Assembly (NCBI RefSeq): GCF_001941865.1
Contig: NZ_CP016162.1
Location: forward strand, 2,046,001-2,110,000
Direction of reading: 5' to 3'
DNA from: Pseudomonas alcaliphila JAB1
GTDB lineage: Bacteria; Pseudomonadota; Gammaproteobacteria; Pseudomonadales; Pseudomonadaceae
DNA: 64,000 nucleotides
In this document: positions 35,985 to 46,800 of the stretch, piece after piece
Layout of the letters: every line of letters starts with the position of its first letter
Numbering within the stretch: the stretch's first letter is position 1
The notes under the pieces: generated by a model
Told to the model about the DNA's origin: nothing
The model's database searches: none
What the model saw: only the letters and a program-made list of their open reading frames with translations
Program-made: the position numbers and the translations under genes

Positions 35985-37550
35985 ATGCGCAATAACCTGC
36001 CCGTGACTCAGCGGGAAAGAACCTTCCCAGCGGAAGAGCGCCTGATTTCCACCACCGACCTCAACAGCAAGATCACCTACTGCAACGACGCCTTCGTCGA
36101 GATCAGCGGCTTCACCCGCGAGGAGCTGATCGGTCAGCCGCACAATCTGGTGCGTCACCCGGACATGCCACCGGCAGTGTTCGGCCATATGTGGGACACC
36201 ATCAAACAGGGCAAACCCTGGATGGGCATCGTCAAGAATCGTTCGAAGAATGGCGATTTCTACTGGGTCAGTGCCTACGTCACACCCGTCTACGAGAACG
36301 GCCGGGTTTCGGGCTACGAGTCGGTACGCTCATTGCCAACCGAGGCTCAGAAACGTCGTGCCGAAGCGCTTTATGCCCGTCTGCGGGCCGGCAAACCACC
36401 GGTGCCGAAGCTGGAGTACTGGACCTACGATGTGGTGCGTTCCTGGCCGCTGATTGCCGCGGCGCTGCTGATCGTTGCGGCGCACTGGGTGGTTTCTGGT
36501 TGGCCGCTGATGGCTTTTATCGTGCTGACGCTGTTCGCCCTCGGCTCATATCAGCTCTACTGCACGCGACAGTTGATCCGGAGAACATTGGCTGATCATC
36601 CAAAAGCCTTTACCAGCGGCCTTGTCGCGCTGACCTACAGCGACAATCGTGGTGCCCAGGCCCTGCTGGACATGGCGATGATCAGTGAGGAAGCGCGTTT
36701 GCAGACGGCGTTGACGCGGCTGGAAGATGCCGGCGAGAACGTCAAGAAGCGCGCCACGCAATCGGCCGAGTTGTCGCGATCCAGCGCGCATATGCTCGAT
36801 CAGCAGCGTGCCGAGACCGATCAATCGGCTACGGCCATCAACCAGATGGCGGCGACCATTCAGGAAGTCGCGCACAACGTACAGAACACCTCGCATGCTG
36901 CCGAAGAAGCCGATCGTCTGGCCCGTGAGGGGCGCGATCTGGCTGTAGGCAGCCTCGACTCCATGCGCCAGATGGCCACGGCGGTCAACGATATTGGTCA
37001 GGCGGTCAATGAACTGGCCAACTCCACGCAGTCCATTGGCAGCGTTGCCGATGTGATCACCTCGATTGCCGAGCAGACCAACCTGCTGGCGCTCAACGCC
37101 GCCATCGAGGCAGCGCGCGCAGGGGAGCAGGGCCGCGGTTTCGCGGTAGTGGCCGATGAAGTGCGGTCACTGGCTTCGCGTACTCGCCAGTCCACCGAGC
37201 AGATTCACCAGATCATTTCCGATCTGCGTGCAGGGGCCGAGCGTGCGGTGGTGACGGCGGGCAGAGGCGAGGACATTTCCCGTGGCAGCGTGCAGAGCGT
37301 GGAGTCGGTACGCGATGCACTGGAGGGCATCAGCGCTGCGGTGACGCGCATCACCGGCATGAGCCAGCAGATGGCGGCTGCTTCCGAAGAGCAGAGCCAT
37401 GTGGCCGATGACATCAGCCGGCAGATCACGCGGATTGCCCAACTTTCCGATCACAGTGCCGGGCAGGCGCATCAGGGCGCGGCCATCAGTCGCGAGCTGG
37501 AGGAAATGGCTGATTACCTGCACAGTCTGGCAGAGCGCTTCAACCGCTGA
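35985..37550 (+). CDS. aer: Aer-type PAS chemoreceptor
   Basis: The 521-residue receptor begins with a PAS domain (about 8-130, motifs [33 protein letters not shown] and [15 protein letters not shown]). This is the FAD-binding Aer type, which senses redox or oxygen indirectly. Two close membrane segments (about 152-195) and a HAMP-like part follow, then an MCP signalling hairpin with the conserved hub [19 protein letters not shown]. It lacks a periplasmic ligand domain, as expected for Aer. It guides aerotaxis through CheA/CheW. Confidence 0.9.
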   Translation: MRNNLPVTQRERTFPAEERLISTTDLNSKITYCNDAFVEISGFTREELIGQPHNLVRHPDMPPAVFGHMWDTIKQGKPWMGIVKNRSKNGDFYWVSAYVTPVYENGRVSGYESVRSLPTEAQKRRAEALYARLRAGKPPVPKLEYWTYDVVRSWPLIAAALLIVAAHWVVSGWPLMAFIVLTLFALGSYQLYCTRQLIRRTLADHPKAFTSGLVALTYSDNRGAQALLDMAMISEEARLQTALTRLEDAGENVKKRATQSAELSRSSAHMLDQQRAETDQSATAINQMAATIQEVAHNVQNTSHAAEEADRLAREGRDLAVGSLDSMRQMATAVNDIGQAVNELANSTQSIGSVADVITSIAEQTNLLALNAAIEAARAGEQGRGFAVVADEVRSLASRTRQSTEQIHQIISDLRAGAERAVVTAGRGEDISRGSVQSVESVRDALEGISAAVTRITGMSQQMAAASEEQSHVADDISRQITRIAQLSDHSAGQAHQGAAISRELEEMADYLHSLAERFNR

Positions 37551-37576
37551 CCCTGGAGCCGGGTGCAGTCTGGGGA

Positions 37577-37598
37577 TCCCGGATTGCAGCCGGGCTAC
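37577..37598. repeat. Single REP unit
   Basis: CCCGGATTGCAGCCGGGCTA copy just after aer. Confidence 0.65.
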
Positions 37599-37631
37599 GC
37601 GAGTTCGAGGTGTTCTGGCACACTGCGCGGC

Positions 37632-38225
37632 ATGCCTCGTCCGACTTGCTCCCGCTGCCAGCGCCCGCTTGGCCATTGCCTCTGCCCGCTGATTCCCGAC
37701 CTCGAGAGTCGTACTCGTGTGCTTGTCCTGCAGCACCCGAGCGAGGTCGGCCATGCGCTCAATACCGCTCGCCTGGCTGCGCTTGGGTTGCGCCATGCCG
37801 AGCTGCGCGTCGGCGAGGTATTCGATGACCTGCCGCAGTTGCTCGCCCAGCCTGATTATCGAGCCTGCCTGCTGTTTCCTGGCGCAGAGGCTGTCGCCCT
37901 GAGCGGCTACACACCGAACGAGAAACCGTTGCTGCTGGTGGTGCCCGATGGCACCTGGCGCAAGGCGCGCAAACTGCTGCACCTCAATCCGTCGCTGGCG
38001 GCATTGCCGCGAGTCAGCCTGAACGCCGCTGCGCCGTCGCGTTATCGCCTGCGCAAGGCGCCCGAAGAAGGGGCGCTGTCGACCATCGAAGCGATCGCAG
38101 CCGCGCTGGATGTGCTGGAGGCGCCACAGCGTTTCGACGCGCTGCTGCGGCCCTTCGATGCGCTGATCGAAGGCCAGATCGCGGCGATGGGAGAAGAGGT
38201 GTTCACCCGCAATCACCGGCGCTAG
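37632..38225 (+). CDS. DTW-domain tRNA-uridine aminocarboxypropyltransferase
   Basis: The 197-residue protein carries a zinc-type Cys cluster at the start (CSRCQRPLGHCLCPLIP). The DTW family block follows: VLQHPSEVGHALNTARLA, then a DGTW motif (VPDGTWRKARKLL) and YRLRKAPEEGALSTIEA. DTW proteins such as E. coli TapT add an aminocarboxypropyl group from SAM to a tRNA uridine. The start is ATG at 37632; the longer frame upstream runs through a REP. Confidence 0.85.
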   Translation: MPRPTCSRCQRPLGHCLCPLIPDLESRTRVLVLQHPSEVGHALNTARLAALGLRHAELRVGEVFDDLPQLLAQPDYRACLLFPGAEAVALSGYTPNEKPLLLVVPDGTWRKARKLLHLNPSLAALPRVSLNAAAPSRYRLRKAPEEGALSTIEAIAAALDVLEAPQRFDALLRPFDALIEGQIAAMGEEVFTRNHRR

Positions 38226-38266
38226 GGTGGTGCGCACGGCGCACCCTACGATATCGCTTCGGCCGC

Positions 38267-38287
38267 GTAGCCCGGATGCAATCCGGG
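38267..38287. repeat. Single REP unit
   Basis: GTAGCCCGGATGCAATCCGG copy in the 288-bp gap between the DTW gene and lapC. That gap holds no gene. Confidence 0.8.
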
Positions 38288-38331
38288 AAACTCTAATGAA
38301 TGTCCGGCGGTCAAGCGCGAGGCAGGGGCAT

Positions 38332-38410
38332 GTAGGGTGCGCCGCGCGCACCAGCTTTGATGATTTTCACTGTGTCGGGGATGGGCCCGGTGCGCATGGC
38401 GCACCCTACG
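38332..38410. repeat. Second-family inverted repeat (GTAGGGTGCGC)
   Basis: GTAGGGTGCGCCGCGCGCAC and its inverse GTGCGCATGGCGCACCCTAC face each other across about 40 bp. A short related hairpin lies at 38222-38250 and a lone copy near 34780. Confidence 0.75.
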
Positions 38411-38426
38411 GTGCTGCGTCAGTCGC

Positions 38427-38493
38427 GTAGCCCGGATGCAATCCGGGAAGGTTCTGCGTCTCGACAATCAATCCCGGATTTCATCCGGGCTAC
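38427..38493. repeat. REP pair
   Basis: Inverted REP pair just after the lapC stop codon, probably shaping the 3' end of the lap secretion operon. Confidence 0.85.
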
Positions 38494-38513
38494 GCAGCGT
38501 GCACGGCAGGTAT

Positions 38514-39872
38514 TCAACGTTCGCGCATGGCCTCCGAGCGCGCCTTGAGTACGGGTTTGAGCAGATAGGCCAGCACGCTCTTCTCGCCGGTGATGATGTC
38601 CACCGTGGCGACCATGCCGGGGATGATCAGCAGCGGGTTCTCCTCGCTGCCCAGGTGGCTTTTGTCGGTCCGCACCTGAATCAGGTAGAAGCTGTTGCCT
38701 TCCTCGTCGGTGATGGTGTCGGCGCTGATCAGTTCCAGGTTGGCCTTGAGCCCGCCGTAGATGGTGTAGTCGTAGGCGGTGAACTTGACCATGGCCTTCT
38801 GGCCGGGATGGAGGAAGGCCACGTCCTGCGGACGCACCTTGGCTTCGATCAGCAGGCTGTCGTCCAGCGGCACGATCTCCAGCATGTCGCTGCCCGGCTG
38901 CACCACGCCACCGATGGTGTTGACCTTGAGCTGCTTGATCACCCCACGCACCGGCGAGGTCACGGTGGTCCGGGTCACCTTGTCCTGGATGGCGACGCTG
39001 GTGGCGGTGATCTTCTGCAGCTCGGTGCGTAATTCGTTGAGCTCCTTGAAGGCTTCGTCGCGGAATGCCAGCTCGGACTCCTCCATCTTGCTCCTGATCT
39101 CGCTCATCGCCGCTTCGGCGCGCGGGATGGCCAGGTTGGTGGCTTCCAGCGAGCCGCGTACTTCCACCACGCTGCGGCGCAGGCGCAGCACCTCGACTTC
39201 GGAGATGGCGCCCGAGGCCACCAGGGGTTGCGACATGTTCAGCTCCTGCTGCAGAAGGCCGAGGCTGGAGCGGTACTGCTGGGCCTTGGAGCGAAATTCG
39301 GCGAGTTCCTGCTCCTTCTGCCGCAGTTGTTCGCCCAGCGTGCGCTGTTCGCTGCGCAGCCGTTGCTGGCGCGAGCGATACAGGGCCAGCTGATCCTCGG
39401 CCAGCTGTGGCGCGTCGCGGGTTATTTCTTCGGGCAGGTGCGGTTCTCGGCCTTCGGCCTCTGCGCTCAGTCGTTCGAGGCGGGCGATGAGCGCCAGCCG
39501 ATCCGCTTCGGTTTCCCCGCGATTGGATAGAAAACGTGTGTCATCCAGCCGCAGCAGGGTATCGCCCTTGTCCACCACCTGGCCTTCGCGCACGAAGATC
39601 TCACTGACGATGCCGCCCTCCAGGTTCTGGATCACCTGCACCTTGCTCGACGGGATAGCCTTGCCCTCGCCGGTGGTGACCTCTTCCAGCACGGCGAAAT
39701 TTGCCCAGACCAGTGCTGCCAGCAGGCAGGCGCTGACCACCCAGATAGTGGCGCGGCTGAGCCAGGGCGAGTCCTCCAGAATGGCGCCTTCCACTTCCGG
39801 CATGAATTCGATGTCCTGACGTTTCTCGCGCAGGCTGCCGAAATAGTTGCCGAGGTTCTGGGTCGCTTGCAT
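38514..39872 (-). CDS. lapC: LapC-type membrane fusion (HlyD family) protein
   Basis: The 452-residue type I secretion adaptor has one N-terminal membrane helix (about 38-60, RATIWVVSACLLAALVWANFAVL), a long periplasmic coiled coil (about 130-290) and a beta-barrel C-terminal part. The HlyD signature GVIKQLKVNTIGGVVQPGSDMLEIVP is present. It links the inner-membrane ABC exporter LapB to outer-membrane LapE. It lies 12 bp after lapB in the same operon. Confidence 0.92.
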   Translation of the reverse strand: MQATQNLGNYFGSLREKRQDIEFMPEVEGAILEDSPWLSRATIWVVSACLLAALVWANFAVLEEVTTGEGKAIPSSKVQVIQNLEGGIVSEIFVREGQVVDKGDTLLRLDDTRFLSNRGETEADRLALIARLERLSAEAEGREPHLPEEITRDAPQLAEDQLALYRSRQQRLRSEQRTLGEQLRQKEQELAEFRSKAQQYRSSLGLLQQELNMSQPLVASGAISEVEVLRLRRSVVEVRGSLEATNLAIPRAEAAMSEIRSKMEESELAFRDEAFKELNELRTELQKITATSVAIQDKVTRTTVTSPVRGVIKQLKVNTIGGVVQPGSDMLEIVPLDDSLLIEAKVRPQDVAFLHPGQKAMVKFTAYDYTIYGGLKANLELISADTITDEEGNSFYLIQVRTDKSHLGSEENPLLIIPGMVATVDIITGEKSVLAYLLKPVLKARSEAMRER

Positions 39873-39884
39873 CGCACGTCGCTC

Positions 39885-42044
39885 CTACAGGGTGGCTGGG
39901 CCGACGCGGCCCTTGCGCAAGGCTTCGATCACCGCTTCCTTCGGCCCGTCTGCCACCACATGGCCGTTGTCCAGCACGGCCAGGCGATCCACCAGGCTGA
40001 GCATGGAGGCACGATGGGTGATGAGGATCAGCGTCTTGCCCTGCACCCACTTGTGCAGGCGTTGGCGCAGCAGGTCTTCGCTGGTGTTGTCCATGGCGCT
40101 GGTGGGTTCGTCGAGCACCAGGATTGGCGGGTCGAGCAGCAGTGCGCGGGCCAGCAGCACGGCCTGGCGCTGGCCACCAGAGAGCAACTGGCCGCGTTCG
40201 CCTACCGGGCGGTCGAAGCCTTGCGGATGCTGTCGTGCCAGGTCGACCACGCCGGTCAGTTCGGCAACTTCCAGCATGCGTGCGTCGCTGATGTAACGGG
40301 CGCCCAGGGTCAGGTTGTCGCGCAGGCTGCCGGCCAGCAGTGGCAGGTCGTGGGCGACGTAGCCGATCTGGTGGCGCAGATCGGCGACGTCGAGCTGACG
40401 CAGATCGAGGTTGTCGAGCAGGATCTGCCCTTCGTCAGCGCTGTAGAACGCCATCAGCAAGCGCGCCAGGGTGCTCTTGCCCGAACCGCTGCGACCGATG
40501 ATGCCGAGGCGTTCACCCGCTCCCAGACGCAGGCTGACGTTGTTCAGCGCCGGTGCGCTCTGGTCGGGGTAGGTGAAACTGATCTGCCGCACTTCCAGGG
40601 CGCCCTTGAGCTGGGTGCGGTCCAGCGGGCGCTGCTTGTCCTCACGCTCCTGCGGCAGGGCCATCAGGGCGTCGGTGCTGGTCATGGTCAGGCGCGCTTG
40701 CTGGTAGCGGGTGATCAGCCCGGCGATCTGTCCCAGTGGTGCGAGGATGCGGCTGCCGAGCATGTAGCAGGCCACCAGCGCACCAACGCTGAGATTGCCG
40801 GCGATGATCAGATAGACCCCTGCGACTATGGTGGCCATGCCGGCGAACTGCTGCAGGAACAGGGTGCCGTTGGTGGCCAGCGAGGCGAGGAATTTCGCAT
40901 GGCCGTCCAGGCGGGTGAGGGCACCATGGGTTTGCTCCCATTGGTGCTGGCGCTCGCTTTCCGCACCACAGGCTTTGAGCGTTTCCAGGCCGCCGAGGGT
41001 TTCGATCAGCAGCGCCTGGCGTTGCGAACCGAGCTGCAGACTCTTCTGCACGGTATCGCGCAGGCGTATCTGGATGATGTAGGCGAACAACGCGGTGATC
41101 GGGAAGGCCAGCAGCGGGATGAACACCAACGGGCCGCCGATCAGTCCGATCACCAGCAGCATCAGCAGGGAGAAAGGCAGATCGATCAGGCTGGTCAGCG
41201 TGACTGCGGTGAGAAAATCGCGCAGTCCCTGAAAGTCGTGAATGCTTTGCGCGAAGCCGCCCACGGTAGCCGGTCGCGCTTTCATCGACATGCCGGTGAT
41301 GCGCTCGAACAAGGTGGCCGACAGCACCACGTCGGTCTTCTTGCCCGCCGTGTCCAGCAGGTGTGCGCGCAGCACCTTGAGCAGCAGCTCGAAGCCGGTG
41401 CCGATAAACAGGCCAATGGCCAACACCCAGAGCGTCGCGGTCGCCTGGTTGGGCACTACACGGTCGTAGGTCTGCATCACGAACAACGGCACCATCAGGC
41501 CCAGCAGGTTGATCAGCAGGCTGGCCAGGACGGCATCGGTGTAGAGCCAGCGCGACAGCTTGAGGGTGTCGCGGAACCAGGCTTCGATGCGCGGCACCAG
41601 GGGGGTGCGGGCTTCTTCCAGTTGATGTCGGGGGCGGGCGAAAAACGCCCGGCCGCTGTACTCGGCGGCCAGTTGTTCACGACTGACCCATTGTTCGCCA
41701 CCATCGGTCTCGCAGGGCAGGATCTGCGCCTGCTGCTTCGGCCCCCACTGGCGCAGGACCGCACAGCGACCGTCCTTGAGCAGCAGCAGGACTGGCAGGT
41801 TGAGTGAGGAAATGCTGGCAAGGTCGCGCTGCAGCAGGCGCCCCTGCAGTCCGGCCCGTGCCGCAGCGCGCGGCAGCAGGTCGGGACTCAAGCGTTGCTC
41901 CGGCATGGGCAGCCCGGCGCTCAGGGTGCCACGGCTGGCCGAGCAGCCGTGCAGCCTGCAGAGGATCAACAACCCATCCAGTAGCGGATCGTCGTGACTG
42001 AGCCGCGGATCACTGGCAGGTCCTGGCCGTTCCATGGTGGTCAA
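39885..42044 (-). CDS. lapB: LapB-type type I secretion ATPase
   Basis: The 719-residue ABC exporter has an N-terminal C39-like domain. It lacks the catalytic Cys/His arrangement, as is usual for LapB. Six membrane segments follow at about 165-430. The ATPase domain has GRSGSGKS near 517-524, LSGGQRQAVLLARALL and ILVLDEPTSAMDN. The TTG start is chosen because GAGGAG lies about nine bases upstream; an ATG three codons further on is an alternative. It energises export of the large adhesin. Confidence 0.92.
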   Translation of the reverse strand: MTTMERPGPASDPRLSHDDPLLDGLLILCRLHGCSASRGTLSAGLPMPEQRLSPDLLPRAAARAGLQGRLLQRDLASISSLNLPVLLLLKDGRCAVLRQWGPKQQAQILPCETDGGEQWVSREQLAAEYSGRAFFARPRHQLEEARTPLVPRIEAWFRDTLKLSRWLYTDAVLASLLINLLGLMVPLFVMQTYDRVVPNQATATLWVLAIGLFIGTGFELLLKVLRAHLLDTAGKKTDVVLSATLFERITGMSMKARPATVGGFAQSIHDFQGLRDFLTAVTLTSLIDLPFSLLMLLVIGLIGGPLVFIPLLAFPITALFAYIIQIRLRDTVQKSLQLGSQRQALLIETLGGLETLKACGAESERQHQWEQTHGALTRLDGHAKFLASLATNGTLFLQQFAGMATIVAGVYLIIAGNLSVGALVACYMLGSRILAPLGQIAGLITRYQQARLTMTSTDALMALPQEREDKQRPLDRTQLKGALEVRQISFTYPDQSAPALNNVSLRLGAGERLGIIGRSGSGKSTLARLLMAFYSADEGQILLDNLDLRQLDVADLRHQIGYVAHDLPLLAGSLRDNLTLGARYISDARMLEVAELTGVVDLARQHPQGFDRPVGERGQLLSGGQRQAVLLARALLLDPPILVLDEPTSAMDNTSEDLLRQRLHKWVQGKTLILITHRASMLSLVDRLAVLDNGHVVADGPKEAVIEALRKGRVGPATL

Positions 42045-42068
42045 TTTCTACTACTCCTCAAGCCGGTA

Positions 42069-43424
42069 CTACTTCATATCCGGCAAACGTGCCTCGCTCT
42101 TCACTTCAGTGAGGGCTACAGCTTCTGCCGGGACTACGACCTGTTGCTGGCGCAGCAGATCACCCATTGCCGCGACGACGCGGTACATCGAGAACTCTTC
42201 GCCGTAGCGCACTTCGGTGTAACGGCGATTGGCGGTGAACAGCTCGTTTTCGCTGTCGAGCAGGTCGAGCAACGTGCGTTGGCCCAGGCTGAACTGCTGC
42301 TGATAGGCTTCGCGAACCCGTGAGGTGTAGTCCGCGTAATCACGCGCCTTGGGGGTTTGCAGGCGCGCGTTTTCCATGGCGTTCCAGGCCAGCGAGAGGT
42401 TCTCGTTGAGCACGCGCAGCGCGTTGTTGCGGATGTCCATCGACTCGTTGATCTGGTGTGCGGCCGACTGCAGCCGAGCCTTGTCGCGCATGCCGTTGAA
42501 CAGGTTGTAGTTCATCACCACCGCGGCTCGCCAGGTGTTGTAGTGGCCTTCATCGCCCTGCACGTTGTCATCGGCCGAGGTGGCCAGCTCCAGATCGAAG
42601 CGCGGGTAGAAGGGCGACTTGGCAACCTCGTACTGCTTCTCGGCAGCGTTGACGTCAGCCTGCGCTGATTTCAGGAAGGGGTTGTTGTCCATCACGGTCT
42701 GCCGCGCGGCGAGCAGGTCGGCCGGCATGCCGCCTTTGATCGACGCCGGGCTTTCCAGTTGATCGGGCAGGCGGCCCACGGCGCTGAAGAAGCTGGCTTC
42801 GGCATCGGCCAGGTTGACCTCTTCGGTGTAGAGGTTGTTCTGCGCCAGCGCCAGACGGGCTTCGGACTGGTCCAGATCCGCGGTACTGCCGACGCCCTGG
42901 CGGCTGCGCAGACCGATCTGGTCGTTGATGCGCTGGTGCGCCTGCAGGTTGTTGCGGGCCAGGGTGACCATCTCGCGGCGCATCAGCACATCGAGGTAGA
43001 CCTCGACGGTGCGCAGGGCCAGGCTTTCGGACGTACCGAGCAGGCGGTAGGCGCGGGAGTTGACCACTGCCTGGGTGCGCGCGACTTCGTTGGGCGTATT
43101 GAAGCCGTCGAACAGCATCTGCCGTAGGCGCAGCTCGGCATCGCGGTAGTTCAGGGTTTCCTTGTTGTGATTGCCAAGTGCCCGTGTGCTGGGGCTGTCC
43201 GTACGCTCCCGGCCGTAACCGACCAGCAGGTCAACGGTGGGCAGGTAGCCGCCCTTGGCGAATTTCACATCTTCATCCGATGAGAGTCGGCTATTGGCGG
43301 CAGCGTGGATTTCCGGGTGATTGTCCAACGTGCTCTGAATCGCTTCCGAAAGACTCATGGCTTGCGCCTGACTGCAAACAGTCGCCAAAAGCATGGCGCT
43401 CCATAGCGGGGTTAGGGTGCGCAT
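42069..43424 (-). CDS. lapE: LapE-type outer-membrane TolC-family protein
   Basis: The 451-residue TolC-like outer-membrane efflux protein starts with a signal peptide (LTPLWSAMLLATVCSQAQAM). Two repeats of helical/beta-strand organisation follow (SLSEAIQSTLDNHPEIHAA, LDQSEARLALAQNNLYTEEVNLADAEASF). It forms the outer channel for the lap exporter, and its retention of the adhesin N-terminus anchors the protein at the surface. The gap to lapB is 24 bp. Confidence 0.92.
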   Translation of the reverse strand: MRTLTPLWSAMLLATVCSQAQAMSLSEAIQSTLDNHPEIHAAANSRLSSDEDVKFAKGGYLPTVDLLVGYGRERTDSPSTRALGNHNKETLNYRDAELRLRQMLFDGFNTPNEVARTQAVVNSRAYRLLGTSESLALRTVEVYLDVLMRREMVTLARNNLQAHQRINDQIGLRSRQGVGSTADLDQSEARLALAQNNLYTEEVNLADAEASFFSAVGRLPDQLESPASIKGGMPADLLAARQTVMDNNPFLKSAQADVNAAEKQYEVAKSPFYPRFDLELATSADDNVQGDEGHYNTWRAAVVMNYNLFNGMRDKARLQSAAHQINESMDIRNNALRVLNENLSLAWNAMENARLQTPKARDYADYTSRVREAYQQQFSLGQRTLLDLLDSENELFTANRRYTEVRYGEEFSMYRVVAAMGDLLRQQQVVVPAEAVALTEVKSEARLPDMK

Positions 43425-43870
43425 TGGCGTTTCTCCTGACTGATGTTCTTATCCTGTCGCCATAAAAATGGCGTTTTTGCCTGTAAAACCGTTTCAGGCT
43501 TGTAACATCAGAGCTAAGAACAACTTTTGGAGAACCTAAGATGTTTTTTTCACAACCTATATTCAGAAAAAATCTTATGAAGTCTGCGAAAAGCAGCACA
43601 TTGTTTGAGCCTGTGAGCTGCGCAAGTCCTCATTTTCCGTGGGTTGCGCAGCTGAAATGGGTTGTCAGGCATCACAGGGCGGGGATTCATCTGATGGAGT
43701 AGTTCGACGCAGGTTGTAGTGACATTTTTTTGTCATTAGCGTTTTTTGGATTTTGCGCCGTTCCATTTCAATCAGCTGTCTTGGGTTTCTCCTCGGCTTC
43801 GAAAAGGTGCTCTGACCCTTTCGGTAGGTACGTGTCGGCGGTGGTCGGCAGCCGTAGTGAGGATGGAATC
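43425..43870. promoter_or_regulatory. 446-bp divergent lapE/adhesin control region
   Basis: No gene is seen here. The region includes CGCCAT-A4-ATGGCG followed by T5 (43458-43478), and AGCTGCGCAA...TTGCGCAGCT (10-bp perfect arms, 43616-43625 and 43644-43653). Both the adhesin and secretion promoters must lie here. FleQ-type regulation by c-di-GMP is expected from the P. putida/fluorescens system, but a clear FleQ box was not identified by eye. Confidence 0.55.
43616..43653. promoter_or_regulatory. 10-bp-arm inverted repeat upstream of the adhesin
   Basis: AGCTGCGCAA and TTGCGCAGCT are exact inverses, 18 bp apart, about 220 bp before the adhesin start. Confidence 0.5.
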
Positions 43871-46800
43871 ATGGCTACTCTTATTGGTGTCGTCAGTCAG
43901 GTTGTCGGCGAAGTGTTCGCGGTAGCGAGCGATGGATCGCGCCGGCCGATCAGTGAAGGCGACCGGGTCTATGCGGGCGAGCAGCTCGTGACTGGTGCCT
44001 CTGGCGCCATCGCGGTGGCCATGAGCAACGGCCAGCAACTGACCCTGGGTCGCGACAGTAGTTTGACGCTCAACGAGCAGATGCTCGCCTCCAGCCCCAC
44101 CTCACAGGCCCCGACGGCCGATGCGCCCCCCCCCGTTCCCAGCGACAGCGACCTGACCGACGTCGAGCAACTGCAGGCGGCGATCGAGGCCGGCGTCGAC
44201 CCGACCCTCGAAGGCGAAGCCACCGCGGCCGGCCCGGGAGCCGGTGGCGGCGCGGGTGGCGCCGGTGGCGGCCACTCCTTCGTGCTGCTCGGCGAGGTCG
44301 GCGGCGCGCTCGATCCGGTGATAGGTTTCCCCACCGAAGGGCTCAGTACCGGCCCCGAATTCCCCGATGCCGAGCCGATCGTCGATCCGGATATCCCGCT
44401 GCCGGCTGGGCCAGAGGGTTTTCCCAGCGGCGGCGAAGCCAGCAATGCAGTCGATGAAGAGGGGCTGCCGGGTGGTATTGCCGGTGGTCCAAACGATCTG
44501 GCCGGCGAAGACACGGTGGTCATCGGCACCCTGGGCTACAGCTTCGGCCCCAATGGCATCGGCAGCTTCGCCTGGAGCAGCGAAGGGCTGGCGGCGCTGG
44601 GAATCAGCTCGCAGGGCGTTTCGCTGACTTACAGCGTCAGCGCCGATGGTTTGACCCTCAGCGCCTTTGCCGGCGACACGCTGGTATTCACCCTGCAGCT
44701 CACCGATCTGGCGGCTGGCACCTACGAGTTCAGCCTGTTCGCCCCGCTTGACCATGCCGCACCGGAACCTGGCGGCAGCGACGAGAACGACCTGTTCTTC
44801 CTGTTTGGCTACAGCATCACCGACGGCGCCGGCAACACCGCTGCCGGCAGCCTGACGCTGGGCGTCGACGACGACACCCCGGAACTGCAAGGCGTACCGG
44901 GCGAACGCCCGAGCGTTGGCGGCCTGGTGCATGAAGACGCGTTGGACAATGGCAATGCCGAAGGCGGCCAGACCCTGACGCTCAGCGGCGGGCCCGGCAC
45001 CCTGGATGCGCTGGTCAATTTCGGCGCCGATGGGCGCGGCAGTTTCTCCCTCAGCGGCAGCGCCGAAGCGCTCGACAGCCTGATCGCCCTGGGCCTGACC
45101 TCGGGCGGTGTGGCGCTGGCCTATTCGGTTTCCGCCGACGGCACGACCTTGATTGCCACGGCGGGTGGTAACCCGGTGTTCACCCTGGTGGTCAACCCGG
45201 ACGGCAGCTACCTGTTCACCCTGCAGGGCCCGCTGGATCATCCGGAGGCCGATGGCATCGACGCGGAAACCCTGGGCGATAACAGCCTGGCGCTGGATTT
45301 CTCCGGAATTCTGCAAACGACCGATTTTGATGGCGACGCCGTGGCGGGTGGTTTCGCCGCCGGCAGCTTCGTCATCGATATCGAGGACGACGTGCCGGTA
45401 CTGGTTGGTTCCCCGGGCGAACGGCCCACCGTGGGCGGCCTGGTGCATGAAGACGCGTTGGACAACGGCAACGCCGAAGGCGGCGATCAGACCTTGACGG
45501 TCGAAGGCGATGTCGGGGCGCTGGACGCCCTGGTCAACTTCGGCGCCGACGGCCGCGGCGGCTTCCAGCTGAGCACCGCCCCGGGTGCGCTGATCGGCCT
45601 GCAGGACCTGGGCCTGACCTCGGGCAACGTCGAGCTGTTTTACGCCGTCTCGGCCGACGGCAGCACCCTGACGGCCACGGCCGGCGAGGGCGGCGCACCG
45701 GTGTTCACCCTGCTGGTCAACCCGGACGGCAGCTACCTGTTCACCCTGCAGGGCCCGCTGGATCATCCGGAGGCCGATGGCATCGACGCGGAGACCCTGG
45801 GCGATAACAGCCTGGCGCTGGACTTCTCCGGCCTGCTGGTGGCCACCGACGGTGACGGCGACCCGCTGAACGACGGTTTCGATGCCGGCAGCTTCGTCAT
45901 CGATATCGAGGACGATGTGCCGGTACTGGTCGGCGCCCCGGGCGAACGGCCCACTGTGGGCGGCCTGGTGCATGAAGACGCGTTGGACAACGGTAATGCC
46001 GAAGGCGGCGATCAGACCTTGACGGTCGAAGGCGATGTCGGGGCGCTGGACGCCCTGGTCAACTTCGGCGCCGACGGCCGCGGCGGCTTCCAGCTGAGCA
46101 CCGCCCCGGGTGCGCTGATCGGCCTGCAGGACCTGGGCCTGACCTCGGGCAATGTCGAGCTGTTCTACGCCGTCTCGGCCGACGGCAGCACCCTGACCGC
46201 GACGGCCGGCGAGGACGGCGCACCGGTGTTTACCCTGGTGGTCAACCCGGACGGCAGCTACCTGTTCACCCTGGAGGGCCCGCTGGATCATCCGGAGGCC
46301 GATGGCATCGACGCGGAAACCCTGGGTGATAACAGCCTGGCGCTGGACTTCTCCGGCCTGCTGGTGGCCACCGACGGTGACGGCGACCCGCTGAACGACG
46401 GTTTCGATGCCGGCAGTTTCGTGATCGATATCGAAGATGATGTGCCGACGCTCAACGAAACCAATCCGCAGCTACCTGCTGTGGGGGGCACTGTGCACGA
46501 AGACTTGCTGAGCGAACCGCATGCGGGTAACCCCGACGGTGCGTTGCAGACACTGGTGATCAGCACTGCCGCTGGTGGCGGAAGCCTTTCCGCCCTGGTG
46601 TCGTTCGGCGCCGATGGCCCCGGTGAGTTCAGCCTGGTGGATGCCGAGAAGGCAGAGAGCCTGCTATGGGCGCAAGGCCTTACCTCCGGCGGTGAGCCCC
46701 TGGAATACGTGGTGACCAAAGAGTGCGATGGCAGTGGCAATCTGCTCAGTACCACGCTCACGGCCACTGCTGTAGGAGGCTATCCGGTATTTGAGCTGGT

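Noticed and set aside
38222..38500. Clustered repeats considered as a CRISPR array
   Set aside because: The repeats are inverted REP-type palindromes with irregular spacing, not direct repeats with uniform spacers, and no cas gene is present.
43425..43870. FleQ-binding box upstream of the adhesin
   Set aside because: Expected from related species, but no convincing match could be identified by eye, so none is annotated.
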